Shown here: one piece after another, positions 34,241 to 47,994 of the stretch
Position numbering within the stretch: position 1 is the stretch's first letter
Layout: each line of letters opens with the position of its first letter
DNA from: Oncomelania hupensis
Lineage: Eukaryota > Mollusca > Gastropoda > Littorinimorpha > Pomatiopsidae
DNA: 64,000 nt
Reading direction: 5' to 3'
Assembly (NCBI GenBank): GCA_036898135.1
Contig: CM072514.1
Coordinates: forward strand, 79,384,822-79,448,821
Program-made: the position numbers and the translations under genes
Notes under the pieces: model-generated
The model's input: only the letters and a program-made list of their open reading frames with translations
What the model was told of the DNA's origin: nothing
Database searches by the model: none

Positions 34241-34789
34241 TCCTGCAGTCAACATTTCATTGAAACAAGTCGCCTTAAATTTTGAGAAAAAAAAACGAAT
34301 GCCTAATGTGCAGCATCGTTATCATAAGCCAGAATCAAGTTTATTATCAAGGTACAATCTAGATCAAAATAAAATAACATTTTGAATATAATTGATTTGC
34401 AATCAATATGCAATTACACAAAAAACCACACAACATTTATCCTATCACAAATAACGTTAAAAAAGATCTCAAAAGTGTGAAAGGCGTTATATATGTCTTC
34501 TTTAGTGGTCTCCATAACGCCTGGTTTTACAATACAATTATGTCCCCATTCCTATACAGCAGGTGCCCTAATGATGTCCATTTACTTAGTAAACAATAGG
34601 GAGACCTCATAGGTTTGCTATATCTGTCAAAATTACACATACTGCAGTTGCAATCAAGGAAATGTATTGTTGATGTAGGCAAGACTTCCTAAATTTCACA
34701 GCGAATCTGTCAAAGGAATTTTAACTGATATACTAGAGGTCGCCCAAACCACCAAAACTAAGAAGTCTCCCTAAGCCTGGATTAGTTCT

Positions 34790-34794
<5 letters not shown>
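34241..34794. other. No recognised gene
   Basis: AT-rich; the frame at 34408-34599 shows no domain. Confidence 0.35.
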
Positions 34795-34851
<57 letters not shown>

Positions 34852-34861
34852 ATATATTAAA

Positions 34862-34938
<77 letters not shown>
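34795..34938. repeat. (CT)n then (TA)n
   Basis: CT array at 34795-34846 and a 70-bp (TA)n at 34864-34938. Confidence 0.97.
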
Positions 34939-34939
<1 letters not shown>

Positions 34940-34984
34940 TTTAGTGGCACGGTGCCAGAAGCTTCCAGGAGTTATATAGCCGGC

Positions 34985-35715
34985 ATTCAAAGATGTACCC
35001 TTTTTGATATGTTGATGATGATCATTGTTGTCGAGGTGGTGTTACATTGAAACGCGCACGATAGTTCGTGTGTGACGCGAGCGATAGATCTGTTTGTTTT
35101 GTTTTGCAAAGCATGCAATAATAGAGTGTATTTACCTTTGATTTGAATTTGCGTTGTTGTTAGAAGGAGCTTTGTATAACGTTGATAATTTTAATTGGTC
35201 GATAGTATTTGAGAATTTTCTGGAGTTGGTTGTTTACTATCGATCGAAGCATGTGGATAATTCTAGAGGTAACTAGAGACGCTTCCATCCTAAATATGGT
35301 TGTATGACGTGAGACAGTGGTGAAGAAATGTGTCTTGATTGGTTATAATTGTATCTTGCCCGAACGTTCTTTATTTCTCTGGAGTTAGAGAGACTATATA
35401 AGTGCTGCACTGTTTCAAAAGGTTGTTGTGTTGATAGTAGAGGTTGTAAAGTGAAAAGTTGAGAGTGGAAAAAGCGATTGTATGCAGTTGTTGATGTTCG
35501 CTGAATAAAGTTGGAAAACTACATACGACGACTCCGTGCCTTTTTGCTGAGTGAACGGGTTGCGTGGATAAACGAATCCGAGTTACACTTATCAGGAGGA
35601 TTCAAGCATTGGGGCTGAATCAACAACTGATAAAAAAAAAAAAAACATCGAGTGTAACAGGTGGCGACGTGGTGATTTGTCCTTAACGCTAACGCAATAG
35701 GACGTTAAGCTTCGT
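34985..35715. repeat. Host repeat split by a solo LTR
   Basis: The left part 'tgatgatcattgttgtcga' and the right part 'ggtggcgacgtggtgatt' then 'ccttaacgctaacgcaat' are contiguous, in inverted orientation, at 43401-43490. That second locus is the empty version of this site. Confidence 0.8.
35040..35659 (+). mobile_element. Solo LTR of the Gmr1-like element family
   Basis: Runs from TGTTACATTGAAACGCG to GAGTGTAACA (620 bp), TG...CA bounded, flanked on both sides by ggtgg, a perfect 5-bp target duplication. It aligns along its length with the LTR at 58704-59338 ('ctttgtataacgttgataat', 'gaataaagttggaaaac', 'ttcaagcat'). A clear TATA box 'ctatataagtg' is at about 35393, with AATAAA near 35503. 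A heat-shock-element-like GAATTTTCTGGAG lies at about 35212. Diverged relative to the 58.7-kb LTR, so an older insertion. Confidence 0.92.
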
Positions 35716-36171
35716 GATTCCATATAAGATATGGGCGTCAGAATCTTTTTGAAGCCCGTTTAAAGTGGAAAGCGTGCGCATGCACAGACTAGACCTTGTA
35801 TTATACTCTCATCCCAAGGAGTAAGTATACCTAGATATTGGCCTGTAACGAGACTTTGGAATGACTTACATGGAAGCCTCAGTTCTTGGCCGGCTTTCAG
35901 CACAGTAGGTGATTAATTAGGCGACGTCTGCTAGGGGTGCCCCAGATCGATCACGCTTGGGCCGTCACGCTTCACCCGTCACGCTCACCCAACCGTGAAT
36001 TTCGATCAACCTGCGAGGTAAGTTCCAATCAGCTGAGTATCACGGCACAGCCTCTCACCGCTCGCTCTTCGTGCCAGAGTCAACAGCAATGCAAGTCACT
36101 TATGCTTTCAATAGGTTGATCTGTAGCTGTAAGCACAGATGCTTCGAGTCTTCAATGCGCTAAGTTCTTTG
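35716..36171. other. No recognised gene
   Basis: No frame or RNA signal can be supported. Confidence 0.4.

Positions 36172-36229
<58 letters not shown>
36172..36229. repeat. (TC)n microsatellite
   Basis: TC array immediately upstream of a LINE RT fragment. Confidence 0.97.
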
Positions 36230-36233
<4 letters not shown>

Positions 36234-36245
36234 TCCCCCAGTCGC

Positions 36246-36600
36246 TTGTCATCACTCTTCCCCAAAAAAGGTAACCTTCAGGAATGTGAAAATTACCGCA
36301 CCATCAGCCTCATCAGCCATCCCAGCAAGGTCCTCCTGAAAATAATACTCAACAGGTTGAATCCTCAAGCTGAACAAATCATAGCTGAAGAACAAGCAGA
36401 ATTCAGGGCAGGGCGAAGTACCACTGAACAGATTTTCAACCTCAGAATAATCTGCAAGAAATACCTACAGCACCAACAACATCTATATCATGTGTCCATA
36501 GATTTCAAAAAAGGCGTTTGACCGAGTCTGGCATGCAGCTCTGTGGGCAACCATGAGAGTGTACAACATCAGCCCTAATATTATTGGTCATCAAAAACCT
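36246..36600 (+). pseudogene. LINE RT fragment (third LINE type)
   Basis: Encodes SLFPKKGNLQECENYRTISL, ISHPSKVLLKIILNRL, EEQAEFRAGRSTTEQIFNLR and HVSIDFKKG, followed after a one-base frameshift at about 36512 by the FDRVWHAALW continuation of the catalytic motif. These are RT fingers and the first catalytic region. It stops near a short AAT run at 36620; FADD and later motifs are missing. Both ends are truncated. Different from the LINEs at 1 kb and 25.6 kb. Confidence 0.85.
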
Positions 36601-36639
36601 GTATGCGTTACCCAAGGAGAATAATAATAATAATAATGA

Positions 36640-37182
<543 letters not shown>

Positions 37183-37494
37183 TTATTTTATAGCCTCAGC
37201 GTCTCGGACGGCACAGGAGCGATCGGGGCGAGGAAAAGGACACTGCCCTAATTAAGCTGGCCCAGAGAAAAGATAGGTCCAAAAACGCCTCTCTCTTTAT
37301 CCCACCACGACCGAAAGGTTAGGAGAACACATTTACCTTGATTTGCAGCAGATGTGACAATAGCTGTATTTAGAACTTCCCAGCACCCATCGGCCCCACT
37401 CCCTCCCTCTCTCTTCACCCCCAACTATCTGTCTGCCTCTCTTACTGCCTCTATCTTACTGTTTGTCTGTCTCTCTCTCTCTCTTTCTCTCTCT

Positions 37495-39296
<1,802 letters not shown>

Positions 39297-39334
39297 GAAG
39301 AAGGAAGAAGAAGAAGAAGAAGAAGAAGAAGAAG

Positions 39335-39366
<32 letters not shown>

Positions 39367-39452
39367 GAAGAAGAAGAAAAAGAAGAAGAAGAAGAAAAAC
39401 AAAAAAGAAAAAAGAAGAAGGGAGAAGAAGAAGTAGTAGAAGAAGAAGAATG
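39297..39452. repeat. (GAA)n microsatellite
   Basis: About 150 bp, purine-only on this strand; mirror-repeat sequence of the type that can form triplexes. Confidence 0.96.
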
Positions 39453-39744
39453 TTAAAAGAAAGAGGGGGAAAAATCTTTGGAAGAAATTGTGCTGACTTG
39501 ACTTTAAAAAAAAAAGTTATTGGCATGATTTCATACTCTGTTGGACCTGGGCGCGGAGGTCGGGGCTCGGGTTGTCCCTGATGAGCAGTGTAAAACCTAC
39601 CATGTTGAACGTTAACAGGAACCTAGATCAAATATCATTGCCCTTGATCAATAACCGTTCTGGTCCGTGACGCAGGTCCGCCTAATAAGACTTCTTTTTA
39701 CTAATATCATCATTAAAGGACATTGGCCAGGTAAAAGCTAGGTT

Positions 39745-39945
39745 AGGAGTGGCATTTGTGGCACATTGGGTTAGGCTTCGGGTTCCTATGCCGACCGCGG
39801 CTGGTTCGAATCCCAACAAGGGACGAACTTCATTATGGGACTTAGGTACGACACTTTTCACGGTCCCCGAGCGTTTAATCTGGGTACTTCTGTTTCATCC
39901 CTCTCTTCAACGATGGTATTGGAGGCGGTCAATAAAAAAAAATTA
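39745..39945 (+). mobile_element. tRNA-derived SINE (family not matched in window)
   Basis: 'tggcacattgggttagg' is a weak A box and 'ggttcgaatcc' at about 39805 an exact B box. A body of about 120 bp ends 'ggaggcggtcaataaaa' plus an A-run, the usual SINE finish. No second copy is seen here. Confidence 0.7.
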
Positions 39946-40339
39946 CAAATAAAATTCAGTCTCCATTCCGTCTACTGACCACCTTCATTGCCTTCCCACC
40001 ACAGGTTTGAGTGTGATAGAGGCGTGTTTGTTGCGTGCGTGGAAGAATGGGGGTAACAGGTGAGCGTGCATGTTGGTACAGATCGCCGCGCTTTGAACCT
40101 GAAAGACGTTTTAGGGAAATTGCATCCAGTATTATTATTATAATAGTATTAGATTATGGTGATTGTGGGCGTGATACGACGGCCAATATTGGTCACCGCA
40201 CGCGTCAACGAGCAAAGCATTTGAAGCTTTCTCAATGGGAATCAATTGGACCCATCAACGATGAACGGTGCCTTCAACGGCAGAGTGTTCGAGAGAAATC
40301 ACCTTTCGGAGTATAAACCGTGGTAGGTCCAAGATCTGT

Positions 40340-40560
40340 GCACACATGCATTCCTTAGCACGGACTTGCTCCATTGCTGTCACAAACGGGAGAAAGCTTG
40401 TTTAACTCGCGGTTGTCGGCCGCCATGACCGTAAAACTATTTTCACTGACAATTACCATAAACGTGACTACGGTTACATTCGCTTAAAAATATCGATGAG
40501 ATCCATTTTAAAGATCCTGACGCTCATGTCCCATACGGGAGAGTGGCAGCTACATCATGG
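40340..40560. repeat. Dispersed repeat family D, copy 2, interrupted
   Basis: 'gtgcacacatgcattcctta' and 'gcacggactt' match 8770-8800, then about 140 bp of other sequence intervenes before 'agatcctgacgctcatgtcc' and 'gtggcagctac' resume the match to 8810-8860. Confidence 0.55.
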
Positions 40561-40685
40561 ACTCTATATTTAATGGACGGCTGTCTCTCGCGCTGCTAGC
40601 ACTTTCCAAGACTAAACAAGTTCCACGCTAGCTGCACTACGCCAGTGTATGCTAAACCTATTTCCGGTCGTCTGCTAGTGCGAAG
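40540..40685 (+). promoter_or_regulatory. Putative promoter and 5' UTR, in an inverted repeat
   Basis: Lies directly upstream of the candidate gene. 'atttccggtcg' just before the ATG resembles an ETS-type site often seen at housekeeping promoters. No good TATA box is placed. The stretch ('catggactctatatttaat', 'ggacggctgtctc', 'agttccacgct') recurs inverted at 43965-44090 ('agacagccgtccatag', 'agcgtggaact', 'ccggaagt'). It may therefore be a transposon end that supplied a promoter. Confidence 0.4.
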
Positions 40686-41612
40686 ATGGTGTGTGTTATT
40701 GAAGCGGTTCTTGCGGTAAGTAAAATCTAAATTGCTGACTTAAATATCGCATAATAAAAAAAACTAGTTTGCCACACAAACAACAGCTTTTGTTTCAACA
40801 GACACTCGTCCTGTCTGAAGCAGTGTCACTGGTTATTTGATTATCATTTCTTTGCATCGTGATAGTGTGCACGACAGAAACGGCGGAAATGCATTTGTTG
40901 TGTTTATTAATCGCATGTTTTATTGTGGGATGAATTCTGAATACATGTATTTTGTCAAAAGAGACGGCTGACAAATAGGTCGGACTGATCATGATTCATC
41001 AGCCGTGTAGCTGATGCTGTATAGTAATACACAGAAACAGAATGAATTAGCTTCTTCCCAAAATCATCACCAATAATAGCTATGACTATTTAAAATATAT
41101 CATTTTTTGTTTCAGGAAGAAGATGCAATTTTTGATCTGGAAGAAGTCACTACCACTAAAAGTGGAAATCATCTCGCTGCATTAGATATGTCTAGAAAGC
41201 TGTCCAAGGTAACTTTTAAAAAAAGAGGCTGCAATGATGTCATCTTGAGTAGTTTTAAACTAGACTATAACAAAATTTCCATAAACCCATGCAGTGTGTA
41301 AAATATTTTTTTTAGTTTTAGTTTTTTACTTTTTAATAACAATGATAACAAATTTGTTTTAAGATGATGAAACTGTGACAGCAGCCTATCAAGTGGTAAA
41401 GTAGTGCAGGTCTTTTTAAAAAATCAAGTCCATCATTAATGTTGAATGTTTATGGAACTACAGAAAGGCCATAACCGCATTACTTCCAGCTTATTTTTGG
41501 TTTGTTTCTATTTCTGCTAATTGTATTGAAAAATTTGATATTTGACTAAATGCATGTTTTGCTTGTCTCACAACAGGATGTTTATATTGATGACAACAGC
41601 TTATTCTGCTGA
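40686..41612 (+). CDS. Candidate small spliced gene, 52 residues, unknown function
   Basis: Three exons with correct GT/AG borders and matching phase: exon 1 40686-40715 (MVCVIEAVLA, donor GTAAGT), exon 2 41116-41208 (EEDAIFDLEEVTTTKSGNHL then AALDMSRKLSK; acceptor after 'tttttgtttcag', donor GTAACT), exon 3 41577-41612 (DVYIDDNSLFC, acceptor 'cttgtctcacaacag', stop TGA). All introns are phase 0. The product is acidic, with no membrane segment or signal peptide. A poly(A) signal follows at 41963. I do not recognise the family. It is the only non-transposon coding candidate here; transcript evidence would settle it. Alternatives are the 5' end of a larger gene or chance splice sites. Confidence 0.5.
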
Positions 41613-41962
41613 TTTTGGTACAGTTTTTCCACTTCTTACACAAGAATTATAACAAAAGCATTTTGCTGGTTTTGATGGAAGTTGTTTAGTTGGGGTCCAT
41701 CTGGTGTTGCGTTTGGGATGGTTGTTTTTAGTTTTAATTAACATGGTGTATGATGACAGAAATTGTTTTTCTTTTTTTATTTTGAATGTAAACTTGGTTG
41801 CTTTTTTATATTTGTATTTGATCGCAGCAACTAATATTTTTATTTGCTTAGGATGACAGCAACTCAGTTGTTTTTTTATGAATGCGAAACTTTGTATATT
41901 ATTGTATGTGTTAATAATCTAACTTGGTTGACATTTAACTGAGTTTTGATGGACATGTACAG

Positions 41963-41968
41963 AATAAA
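41963..41968 (+). terminator. Polyadenylation signal AATAAA of the candidate gene
   Basis: AATAAA about 350 bp past the TGA, just before the minisatellite. The intervening 3' UTR is AT-rich without repeats. Confidence 0.4.
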
Positions 41969-42019
41969 GAAATAACTATGATTTGAATGGAAATTGTGAG
42001 TCTTGTCTTCATGATCAAA

Positions 42020-43190
42020 AAAAGTGAAAAGAGACACACAAGCAGAAAGTAAACAAACATGTATAGTTAAAAGAAATACACAAGCAGAAAGTAAACAAAC
42101 ATGTATAGTTAAAAGAAATACACAAGCAGAAAGTAAACAGCAGAAAGTAAACAAATGTGTATAGTTAAAAGAAATACACAAGCAGAAAGTAAACAAACAT
42201 GAATAGTTAAAATAAATACACAAGCAGAAAGTAAACAGCAGAAAGTAAACAAATGTGTATAGTTAAAAGAAATACACAAGCAGAAAGTAAACAAACATGT
42301 ATAGTTAAAAGAAATACACAAGCAGAAAGTAAACAGCAGAAAGTAAACAAATGTGTATAGTTAAAAGAAATACACAAGCAGAAAGTAAACAAACATGTAT
42401 AGTTAAAAGAAATACACAAGCAGAAAGTAAACAAACATGTATAGTTAAAAGAAATACAAAAGCAGAAAGTAAACAAACATGTATAGTTGAAAGAAATACA
42501 CAAGCAGAAAGTAAACAAACATGTATAGTTAAAAGAAATACACAAGCAGAAAGTAAACAAACATGTATAGTTAAAAGAAATACACAAGCAGAAAGTAAAC
42601 AAACATGTATAGTTAAAAGAAATACACAAGCAGAAAGTAAACAAACATGTATAGTTAAAAGAAATACAAAAGCAGAAAGTAAACAAACATGTATAGTTGA
42701 AAGAAATACACAAGCAGAAAGTAAACAATCATGTATAGTTAAAAGAAATACACAAGCAGAAAGTAAACAAACATGTATAGAGTGAACGAAAACACTGGAA
42801 GAAAGTCAGAAAGTGAACAAACATGTATAGCTAAAAGAAATACACAAGCAGAAAGTAAACAAACATAGTACAGAGTGAACAAAAACAATAGCAGAAAGTC
42901 AGAAAGTGAACAAACATGTATAGTTACATGAAACACACAAGCTGAACGTGAACAAACATGTATAGTGAAAGGAAATACTTAAGCAGAAAGTGAACAAACA
43001 TACATTAAAAGAAACACACAAGCAGAAAATGAACTAGTATATATAGTGCAAGCAGAAAATGAACTAACATATATAGTGCAAGCAAAAAATGAACTAACAT
43101 ATACAGTGCAAGCAGAAAGTGAACGAAAAGGCATGTGAAAGGAAATGTAGAAAGTGAACAAATAATCATGTACAAAATGTGCAACAAATA
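42020..43190. repeat. 42-bp minisatellite, more than 20 copies
   Basis: The unit is 'cacaagcagaaagtaaacaa' then 'acatgtatagttaaaagaa' and three bases, 42 bp. Some copies have a short 'cagcagaaagtaaac' insertion, and copies past 42785 are diverged ('agagtgaacaaaaac'). The period is a multiple of three, so a 14-residue repeat (such as VKRNTQAESKQTCI) stays open for 144 codons. This is a by-product of the period. Confidence 0.96.
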
Positions 43191-43400
43191 AAATCAAGCA
43201 TGTACAATGGATCAATTCAGATTGTATTAATAACCAAGTTGTGAGATCATACCATATTAAAAGTACACAAGGCTTCTAGTAATTGTTATAACCCAAACCC
43301 TCTTAACCCCACCCACCAACTCCCCCTCCACCCCCACCCACCCAAAAAAAAGGTCATAAAAATAGCAGTCTTTAACACACAACAGCCAGAGGAGGAGGAA

Positions 43401-43490
43401 AAACGACGCTTAACGTCCTATTGCATGAGCGTTAAGGACGATCACCACGTCGCCACCCTGACAACAATGACCATCATCATCATATCAACA
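43401..43490 (-). repeat. Empty-site paralogue of the solo LTR locus
   Basis: The minus strand reads 'gtcattgttgtcag', 'ggtggcgacgtggtgatc', 'gtccttaacgct', 'gcaataggacgttaagc', continuous across the point where 35040-35659 is inserted at its locus. Only one copy of ggtgg is present, as expected before insertion. Confidence 0.8.
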
Positions 43491-43964
43491 ATGAGATCCA
43501 ACGGATCTCTTCAACAGCCAGATACAATGCAATAACTGCATTTAGTGATTTACTGAATCATGAAATTCTCGGGTACTACTTGAGTTTGTGAGTAGTAAGA
43601 AAAAGTTCAAACTATTTTGTTTTAAGCTAGCAAATAATGAAATAAAACACAAATCAGTTTTAACAATCAAGGTGCAGTGAACCACACAAAAATTATGCGG
43701 CTAGATACAATGTATTCCACTAATAAGGCAATCCAGATGCAAGAATAAAGTTTCTTAGCCTTAGCCTAGGCTACTTTCATTTCAACCAAACTAAAAGTTT
43801 GAAGGCCAGTCTCAAACACAAATACAGCCAGATAGAGCAAAGAGGATAATCAAGTTATTAGATTTGAAATCTAAGCCGAGGGTAGATTAGTTCTTAACAT
43901 TAATTCCGAACAAAAATTAAATGCAACAGCAGACAATTCTAAGAAAAACAGCGTGAACCACTGC

Positions 43965-44090
43965 TATTCCGACCAACCGGAAGTAAGCTTAGACAACAGT
44001 TGCCCGGAACGGCGAGCGTGGAACTTACTGACCTTGACCTCAAAGACAGCCGTCCATAGTATATAGGGTCCATGGCTACATCACCACAAT
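43965..44090 (-). repeat. Inverted counterpart of 40540-40685
   Basis: On the minus strand it follows the same order: 'gatgtagccatggaccc', 'tatggacggctgtctt', 'agttccacgctcgcc', 'cttacttccggttgg'. No ATG frame like the 40.7-kb gene follows it. Confidence 0.6.
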
Positions 44091-44542
44091 ACCCAGCAAG
44101 TACTGGCCGGTCCCTTTGCACAACCGCTTGCGCTAAGACGCCCCCCTACCTTGACAAAGACGAGCGAGAAGAGGCCAAGTTGATTTGGTTAACAGCGATC
44201 GTGTCCGACACTGATCGATTCCCGGCTAGGGAGCGAATCAACAATTTATTTCTTTTCTGCAGCACCTCCGTTTTCTTTCTCGGTCTCCTGTACAGACAGA
44301 GAGATGGAAGAAAGAAGGCGAAAACAGGGAGAGAACGGAAGGAGAAAATAGGAAAAGAGAGAAAGAGAGAGAGAGGGGGGGAGGTGATGGGAGAATTGGA
44401 GAGCAGGATGTGGGGAGCTTGGGAGAGGAATCTAGCGCCTTTCTTTCATACGCCTCACGTAACCGAGCAAAATGAGAGAGAGAGAGGGGGTGAGAAAAGA
44501 AAGATATAGACAGAGCATGGTGATGTGGAGCGGGCGAGAGTG

Positions 44543-44545
<3 letters not shown>
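44091..44545. other. No recognised gene; purine-rich
   Basis: GA-rich from 44290. The open frame through it is low complexity. Confidence 0.4.

Positions 44546-44547
<2 letters not shown>

Positions 44548-44637
<90 letters not shown>
44548..44637. repeat. (GA)n microsatellite
   Basis: About 45 GA units. Confidence 0.97.
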
Positions 44638-44639
<2 letters not shown>

Positions 44640-44705
44640 GAGTTTGAAATACATTACATTGGATCGTGTAATGGGACACAAAAGCCTATAATCTTATGTA
44701 CTGTC

Positions 44706-44707
<2 letters not shown>

Positions 44708-44746
<39 letters not shown>

Positions 44747-44885
44747 GGAGGGAGAGAGGGAGGGAGAGAGAGACGAAGAAAAGAGGAGAACCCGCCCCCA
44801 ACCTCGCACACACACACACACACCCACACACACACACACACCTCCCCCCCCCCACACACACACATATGCGCGCCACACACACACA
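44708..44885. repeat. (GA)n then (CA)n
   Basis: GA at 44708-44743 and CA tracts at 44807-44885 with C-rich breaks. Confidence 0.95.
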
Positions 44886-45097
44886 CATATGAGCGCGCGC
44901 ATTTCATTCCTGTACGATGGTGTTTGGATGTGGTTTAGCTAGGTTCGCTGCCCTGTCGGAATTGTCAGTTTATTTCCGTCAGATGCCTCTCTTGTACAAT
45001 GACGTAACTTCCATCCAGATTGTTGCGAATCTGAGAGGGGGACGAGCGAGGTGCATTTTCCAATATAGCTGTATGCACTCGTGCATGCCAAGCAAGT

Positions 45098-45116
45098 GTT
45101 CATCATCATCATCATT

Positions 45117-45189
<73 letters not shown>
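45098..45189. repeat. (ATC)n microsatellite
   Basis: About 30 ATC triplets; all three frames are open, giving Ser, Ile or Met/Asp runs that are not genes. Confidence 0.97.
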
Positions 45190-45190
<1 letters not shown>

Positions 45191-45282
45191 TTCGGGTCTT
45201 GATAAAAAGAATACGCTTCTTTTTGTATCTATGGAGACTATCATCATGATCATCTCATCATCATGATTGTCACGTGGGGTTT

Positions 45283-45560
45283 ATGGGCTCTGCACAATGG
45301 AATTATGGACCCTCACGTTTATTCGGTGGGAACTGCTAGTAAGTCACCCTATGAATTACTTTAATAAATTTATTTGTTTAGCTCGTTCTGTGTTAAGGTT
45401 GGGGGTACAGAGATAGATAGATAAAATGGTAAAAGATTACTGTCACACTAGCTTTCACACGGCTATGAATCATATGTAGTCCAGCCACTTGATAACAGTT
45501 AAAATCACACATTTATTTCTTCTACTCTATACAAGATTCTCTAAGTACTAATCTAACTTA
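45283..45560 (+). mobile_element. Third copy of the 17-kb inverted-repeat family
   Basis: 'gggctctgcacaatgg', 'aaaatggtaaaagatta', 'cacacggctatga' and 'gtccagccacttgataacag' line up with the minus strand of 17036-17346. It has no inverted partner nearby. Confidence 0.75.
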
Positions 45561-46775
45561 AAAAGTCTCAGTCACTGCTAATAGTTCGATCGCTGATAGT
45601 CTAGGCAGCTGTTATATCTTCATCGGGCACTTGCTATAATATCTCATGTAGATTTGGACTACTGTGGTCCGTTTTACAGTTTCTGAAGAGTTGGACTACT
45701 GTGGTCCTGTTATGATCAGTTTAAGTGCACCTTTGTTTTTGCACTTAACTGCTAATGGTGCGGTCGAAGTCCTTCTGTGAGGTAGCTTCTGGTACACCTT
45801 GGTCGTTGTGTAGTTGGGTTCCCTTGCCACGCTGTGGGGTCTGACAGGGTGTTTTTCCGGGTAGCTCTTTCCGACTGGTGCGGTAGAGGCTCCTCAACCA
45901 ACTTGTCGTTTCTGTGGAGTGGGACGCACAGGATAGCTCGCCTGCTCGTCTGTAATATAAGAGACGAAATTCTGCACAACCCTGAATAATCGGTTTGTGC
46001 AGAGCGTCTCACTGAAAGCCAAAGTAGCCCTCAGTGATAGCTCCACATCTCTATACATAAGCGACGAACATTCTGCTACTTCCGGGGTCCACTGGAATCT
46101 CACTCTAAATTCCTATACATACATAAATATCAAACGTGGCTAACTATACACATACAGAATTAATAATATTATAAACATTCAGTGGTACAGCCACTGGTCT
46201 GCAAACATACATATAAGTTAAACAACAGTGGTTCCGTAGGGTATGCAACATGGCGGCGCAACCGGTCGGGTTTCGCCACGTGTTCGGCTTTTCCACATGG
46301 TCACGCAAATTCGGATTAACAATTCACATTTATGCATAGCAAATTCCACAAACATAATTTCAACAATAATATAAATATATCACGATGAAACAGAAGGGTG
46401 TTCATTTACCTGTTTGACAAGTTCAGGCCCGTGATGACTTGAGAGAATTCTAAGATTCCTAAGTCCTGCTTCCTGGTCTATGAGTGAAGAGATTTCTCTA
46501 GCTGTGGAGATGTTGACTCTACCTCGTCTCACACACGACTGATTCAAACTGCGCTAAGATCTGACACAGTCAGAACTGCTCTACCCGCTTAGCCTGCTTC
46601 TGATTGGTTAAAACGGGCAGATTCAAAGCTCAAGTGCTGACTCACTGCGCAGAGTGGGTCGGGCTCGCGGTGTGTACTTTAATTGCTGCTGTGTACTATA
46701 CTGACTCTCTACTGTTACAATGTCTACACAAGGCGAAATAGTAATAGGCAGAGTTAAAACTAGCCAGTTCATGAC
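45561..46775. other. No recognised gene
   Basis: 'gactactgtggtcc' occurs twice at 45659 and 45694. May be more of the same transposable element. No coding evidence. Confidence 0.4.
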
Positions 46776-47000
46776 AATGATCATCATCATGATCATCATC
46801 ATCATCGTCATCATCATCATCGTCATCATCGTGATCGTCATCATCGTCGCCGTTGGCATCGTCATCAGTGTCGTCATCGTCGTCGTTGTCATCATGATCA
46901 CCATCATCATCAACATCGTCGTCGTCATCATCATCATAACGTCATCATTATCATCGTCATCGTCTTCCTCATCATCATCATTCTCATCTTCATCAAAACA
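46776..47000. repeat. (ATC)/(GTC) imperfect array
   Basis: An irregular mixture of ATC and GTC triplets. Confidence 0.93.
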
Positions 47001-47446
47001 GCAGACACTCACTCTCCCAGTCACTGACAGCACTCCGCCCCCATGCATGCGGGATAGAAGAGATTACAGTCGAAGCCAGCTCCCACTACGGGGAGGAAAA
47101 ATCTTCTCTCAGCCGTGCGGTATGTATGGGAGAAAACTGACACCCGTTTTCCATCAGCTGTTGACACACTAACCTGTGAGTAACGCAGTCACCTTCAGAA
47201 GCAAAACATGTTTCACCTTCCACTATCACCTCAGGCTGTAGTTTTTAAAGGAAAAGATAGTCGCCCCTAAATGGGCGACTTAGCTGCTCTAGTTTAGGAC
47301 AGCCGCTTTAGGCGCTTCGTGGTCATCAAACCGTCACTCGCCTTCTTCAGACACAACCTAAAAAAACACTATATATATTGAATAAATAAATAAGAAATGT
47401 TGATTTGAACCGAAAATGAAATAATCCATAAATAAATACACAAAAT

Positions 47447-47448
<2 letters not shown>

Positions 47449-47506
<58 letters not shown>

Positions 47507-47535
47507 GTCGTCGTCGTCAGCAGCAGCAGCAGCAG
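47449..47535. repeat. (CAT)n, (CGT)n, (CAG)n
   Basis: A CAT run becomes CGT and then CAG at 47519-47535. Confidence 0.95.
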
Positions 47536-47587
47536 ATGTAGCATGTTCTTTCCACCCTACTCTTTTACTTCTTATTCTCCCCTTCTT

Positions 47588-47615
47588 CTTATCATTATCA
47601 TCATCATCATCATTG

Positions 47616-47690
<75 letters not shown>

Positions 47691-47712
47691 ACATCATCAT
47701 CATCATCATCAG
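47588..47712. repeat. (ATC)n microsatellite
   Basis: About 120 bp with single interruptions. Confidence 0.96.
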
Positions 47713-47994
47713 CTTCTTCCCTTTTTAAAAAAATGTGTTCCTCTCTTTCTCCTCTTTTTCGTCTTAATCTTTATCTTTTACTTTTACTTCGTCGTCTTCT
47801 TCTTCTTCACCTGGCGGAATGTTACCTCGTTTGAGAGCGCCGGAGTGACTTCCGCGGTGCGTGCTCTTTGGCGTTTGCAACTTCCCCAGACAGACCTCTT
47901 TGCACGTGAGGTTGGACTGTGCCTCTCTTATGACGTAACCACCATCCTGAGGAAAAGAGGGGAGAGATGGGGAGGGGGGTGGGAGCGGGTAGGA

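Noticed and set aside
42207..42785. 144- and 173-codon frames in the 42-bp minisatellite
   Set aside because: The period is divisible by three, so frames stay open by arithmetic; there is no start context, codon bias or domain.
44917..45266. Poly-Ser, poly-Ile, poly-Asp or poly-Met frames
   Set aside because: Translations of (ATC)n/(GAT)n microsatellites. Similar frames near 46.8 and 47.6 kb were dropped for the same reason.
45752..46103. Two minus-strand frames of 69-86 codons
   Set aside because: No domain; they lie next to a known repeat and are probably transposon-derived noise.
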